A stretch of DNA of 64,000 nt from Propionivibrio sp. (GTDB lineage Bacteria > Pseudomonadota > Gammaproteobacteria > Burkholderiales > Rhodocyclaceae), in NCBI RefSeq assembly GCF_029255185.1, contig NZ_JAPUVO010000130.1:1-64000 (forward strand). Direction: 5' to 3'. The translations under genes and the position numbers were made by a program. Numbering within the stretch: the stretch's first letter is position 1; each line of letters begins with the position of its first letter. Positions 62,763-64,000 of this stretch are shown here, piece after piece. The notes under the pieces are model-generated. The model was given only the letters and a program-made list of their open reading frames with translations. It ran no database searches and was not told the origin of the DNA.

Positions 62763-63923
62763 ATGCAGTTTGATGTAGTCATCGTGGGTGGTGGGCTGGC
62801 TGGACTCTCGCTGGCTTGTGCCCTGCGCGATACGCGCCTGAAAATTGCCTTGGTCGAAAGTCGTGCGCCGGTGCCAGCGACGGGGTGGGATGCGCGCGTC
62901 TATGCCATCAGCCCAGCCAATGCCGATTTTCTCCGGCAAATTGGCGCGTGGAAACATCTGGATGCCGAACGCATAACGCCGATCAAGGCCATGAAAATCC
63001 TCGGCGACGGCGGCGCACGACTCGACTTTTCCGCCTATGAGACGGGCGTCCCGGAACTTGGCTGGATTCTTGAATCGTCACTTATGGCCGGCGAACTATG
63101 GGAAAGCGTCAAACGGCAAGGCAACCTCACCTTGCTTTGCCCGGCTGCACCGCACGCCATTAACATCACAGAGGCCGCCACCCTGCTAACGCTCGACACT
63201 GGTCAAACGCTGTCGACACGCTTGCTGGTCGGCGCGGACGGCCGCGACTCCTGGATCCGTGAGGCCGCCGGCCTGCCGGCGATCAATACTCCCTACGATG
63301 AAATGGGGCTGGTCGCCAACTTTGAATGCGAACGGCCGCATCGCGGCATCGCTCGCCAGTGGTTTCGCGACGACGGCGTCCTGGCCTGGCTACCGCTGCC
63401 CGGACAGCGCATCTCGATCGTCTGGTCGACACCCGATACCAACGCGCAAGCGCTACTGACGCTTCCGGCAGAGGCGTTTGGCGCCCGCGTTGCTGCGGCT
63501 GGCAACGACGAACTGGGCAAGCTCAGACTGATTACGCCGGCTAACGCCTTCCCACTGCGTCTGATGCGCGTTCCACGCACCATTGCGCCACGACTGGCGC
63601 TAATCGGTGACGCCGCACACGGGATTCACCCCCTGTCCGGGCACGGCATCAACCTCGGCTATCAGGACGCCAGAGCGCTGGCTGAGCTGCTGGCTGCCAC
63701 GCCGGAGTGGCAGGACATCGGCAGCGCGCGTCTGCTGCGTCGCTACCAGCGCGCCCGGCGCGAAGAAACGCTCCTCATGCAGTACACAACCCATACACTG
63801 CGCCGGCTATTTCGTGAGAAACTACCCGGTCTGAGACCCTTGCGCAATATCGGAATGAGCCTTACCAATGCCTTGCCAGTCCTGAAGAACTCGCTTGTAC
63901 GCTACGCGCTCGGCGCCTTTTAA
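62763..63923 (+). CDS. UbiH/UbiF-family FAD-dependent monooxygenase
   Basis: A 386-residue flavoprotein hydroxylase, probably of ubiquinone biosynthesis. The FAD-binding GGGLAGLSLACAL is at residues 8-20. The second FAD motif GDAAHGIHPLSGHGINLGYQ begins near residue 281. Which ring position it acts on (UbiH, UbiF or UbiI type) cannot be told. It is followed 24 bases later by an exported protein gene, the same order as a UbiH-family gene next to dsbC in related bacteria. Confidence 0.85.
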   Translation: MQFDVVIVGGGLAGLSLACALRDTRLKIALVESRAPVPATGWDARVYAISPANADFLRQIGAWKHLDAERITPIKAMKILGDGGARLDFSAYETGVPELGWILESSLMAGELWESVKRQGNLTLLCPAAPHAINITEAATLLTLDTGQTLSTRLLVGADGRDSWIREAAGLPAINTPYDEMGLVANFECERPHRGIARQWFRDDGVLAWLPLPGQRISIVWSTPDTNAQALLTLPAEAFGARVAAAGNDELGKLRLITPANAFPLRLMRVPRTIAPRLALIGDAAHGIHPLSGHGINLGYQDARALAELLAATPEWQDIGSARLLRRYQRARREETLLMQYTTHTLRRLFREKLPGLRPLRNIGMSLTNALPVLKNSLVRYALGAF

Positions 63924-63947
63924 CCCCTGTTCAAACGGAGAAACTCC

Positions 63948-64000
63948 ATGCTCAACAAACTGCTGCCGTTCGCTCTGGCTGCCATCCTCAGCCTGACCGC
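63948..64000 (+). CDS. Start of an exported protein (cut by window edge), possibly DsbC
   Basis: Only 17 codons are visible: MLNKLLPFALAAILSLT, a typical signal peptide, with GGAG 8 bases before ATG 63948. The position after a UbiH-family gene suggests the periplasmic disulfide isomerase DsbC, but no mature residues are present to test this. Confidence 0.5.
   Translation, partial: MLNKLLPFALAAILSLT

Noticed and set aside
1..64000. tRNA genes, CRISPR arrays and integrase-attachment sites
   Set aside because: No cloverleaf-like sequences, regularly spaced direct repeats or integrase genes were noticed on either strand.

Overview
The window reads as chromosomal DNA of a betaproteobacterium, most likely Rhodocyclales. 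The support is a caa3-type cytochrome oxidase operon with its usual assembly genes, a DUF3426 zinc-ribbon gene after prmA-accC-accB, mpl next to a betaproteobacterial protein of unknown function, a yqjD/yqjE/yqjK-like group, and moderately high GC outside the left end. The genus cannot be fixed from the sequence alone. I found no tRNA, rRNA, CRISPR array or prophage, and no stretch longer than about 300 bases lacks a gene.

Layout. Bases 1-148 hold the tail of an ISL3-like insertion sequence. Bases 167-14154 are a plus-strand surface polysaccharide (O-antigen or capsule) cluster: methyltransferases, glycosyltransferases, a Wzx-like flippase, a Wzy-like polymerase, a sugar-nucleotide epimerase, an acetyltransferase, a WecA/WbpL-like initiating transferase and a WbpM-like dehydratase. 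Many of these genes overlap, and one is strikingly AT-rich. Bases 14230-22277 are housekeeping: apaH, a PlsC-like acyltransferase, a glycine-zipper lipoprotein, a PfkB kinase, a DUF3426 protein, prmA, accC, accB and a TlpA-like thioredoxin. mpl follows on the plus strand. Bases 23751-32753 hold cytochrome oxidase and its assembly set: ctaC (fused to cytochrome c), ctaD, ctaE, an orphan COX2-like membrane hairpin, a 39-residue small assembly protein, ctaG, surf1, a SCO-like protein, ctaB, ctaA and a divergent sco gene. Bases 32785-46884 are mixed: two RNA-modification genes, hemJ, a YeeZ-like SDR, a ferredoxin reductase, an HDOD protein, the yqj group, a chemoreceptor, a TonB-like protein, a periplasmic ankyrin protein, a remnant of an HlyD-type secretion gene, and a coupled ParA/TAXI pair.

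Bases 47123-57304 are an elaborated Kdp potassium system. A 30-residue peptide gene, kdpF, kdpA, kdpB, kdpC, a TorF-like porin gene and a PtsN-like gene form one unit. A second unit holds a 99-residue protein resembling a catalytically dead IS110 N-terminal domain, a 57-residue zinc-ribbon protein, kdpD and kdpE. Each unit is preceded by a nearly identical T-rich KdpE-box-like element at the same distance from an identical -10 hexamer. This suggests two KdpE-controlled promoters and a set of undescribed Kdp accessory proteins, and it is the most interesting signal in the window.

The right end carries uvrD, a small conserved protein, a FecR-SPOR protein, class II fructose-bisphosphate aldolase with a bidirectional terminator, a UbiH-family hydroxylase and the first codons of an exported protein, possibly DsbC.
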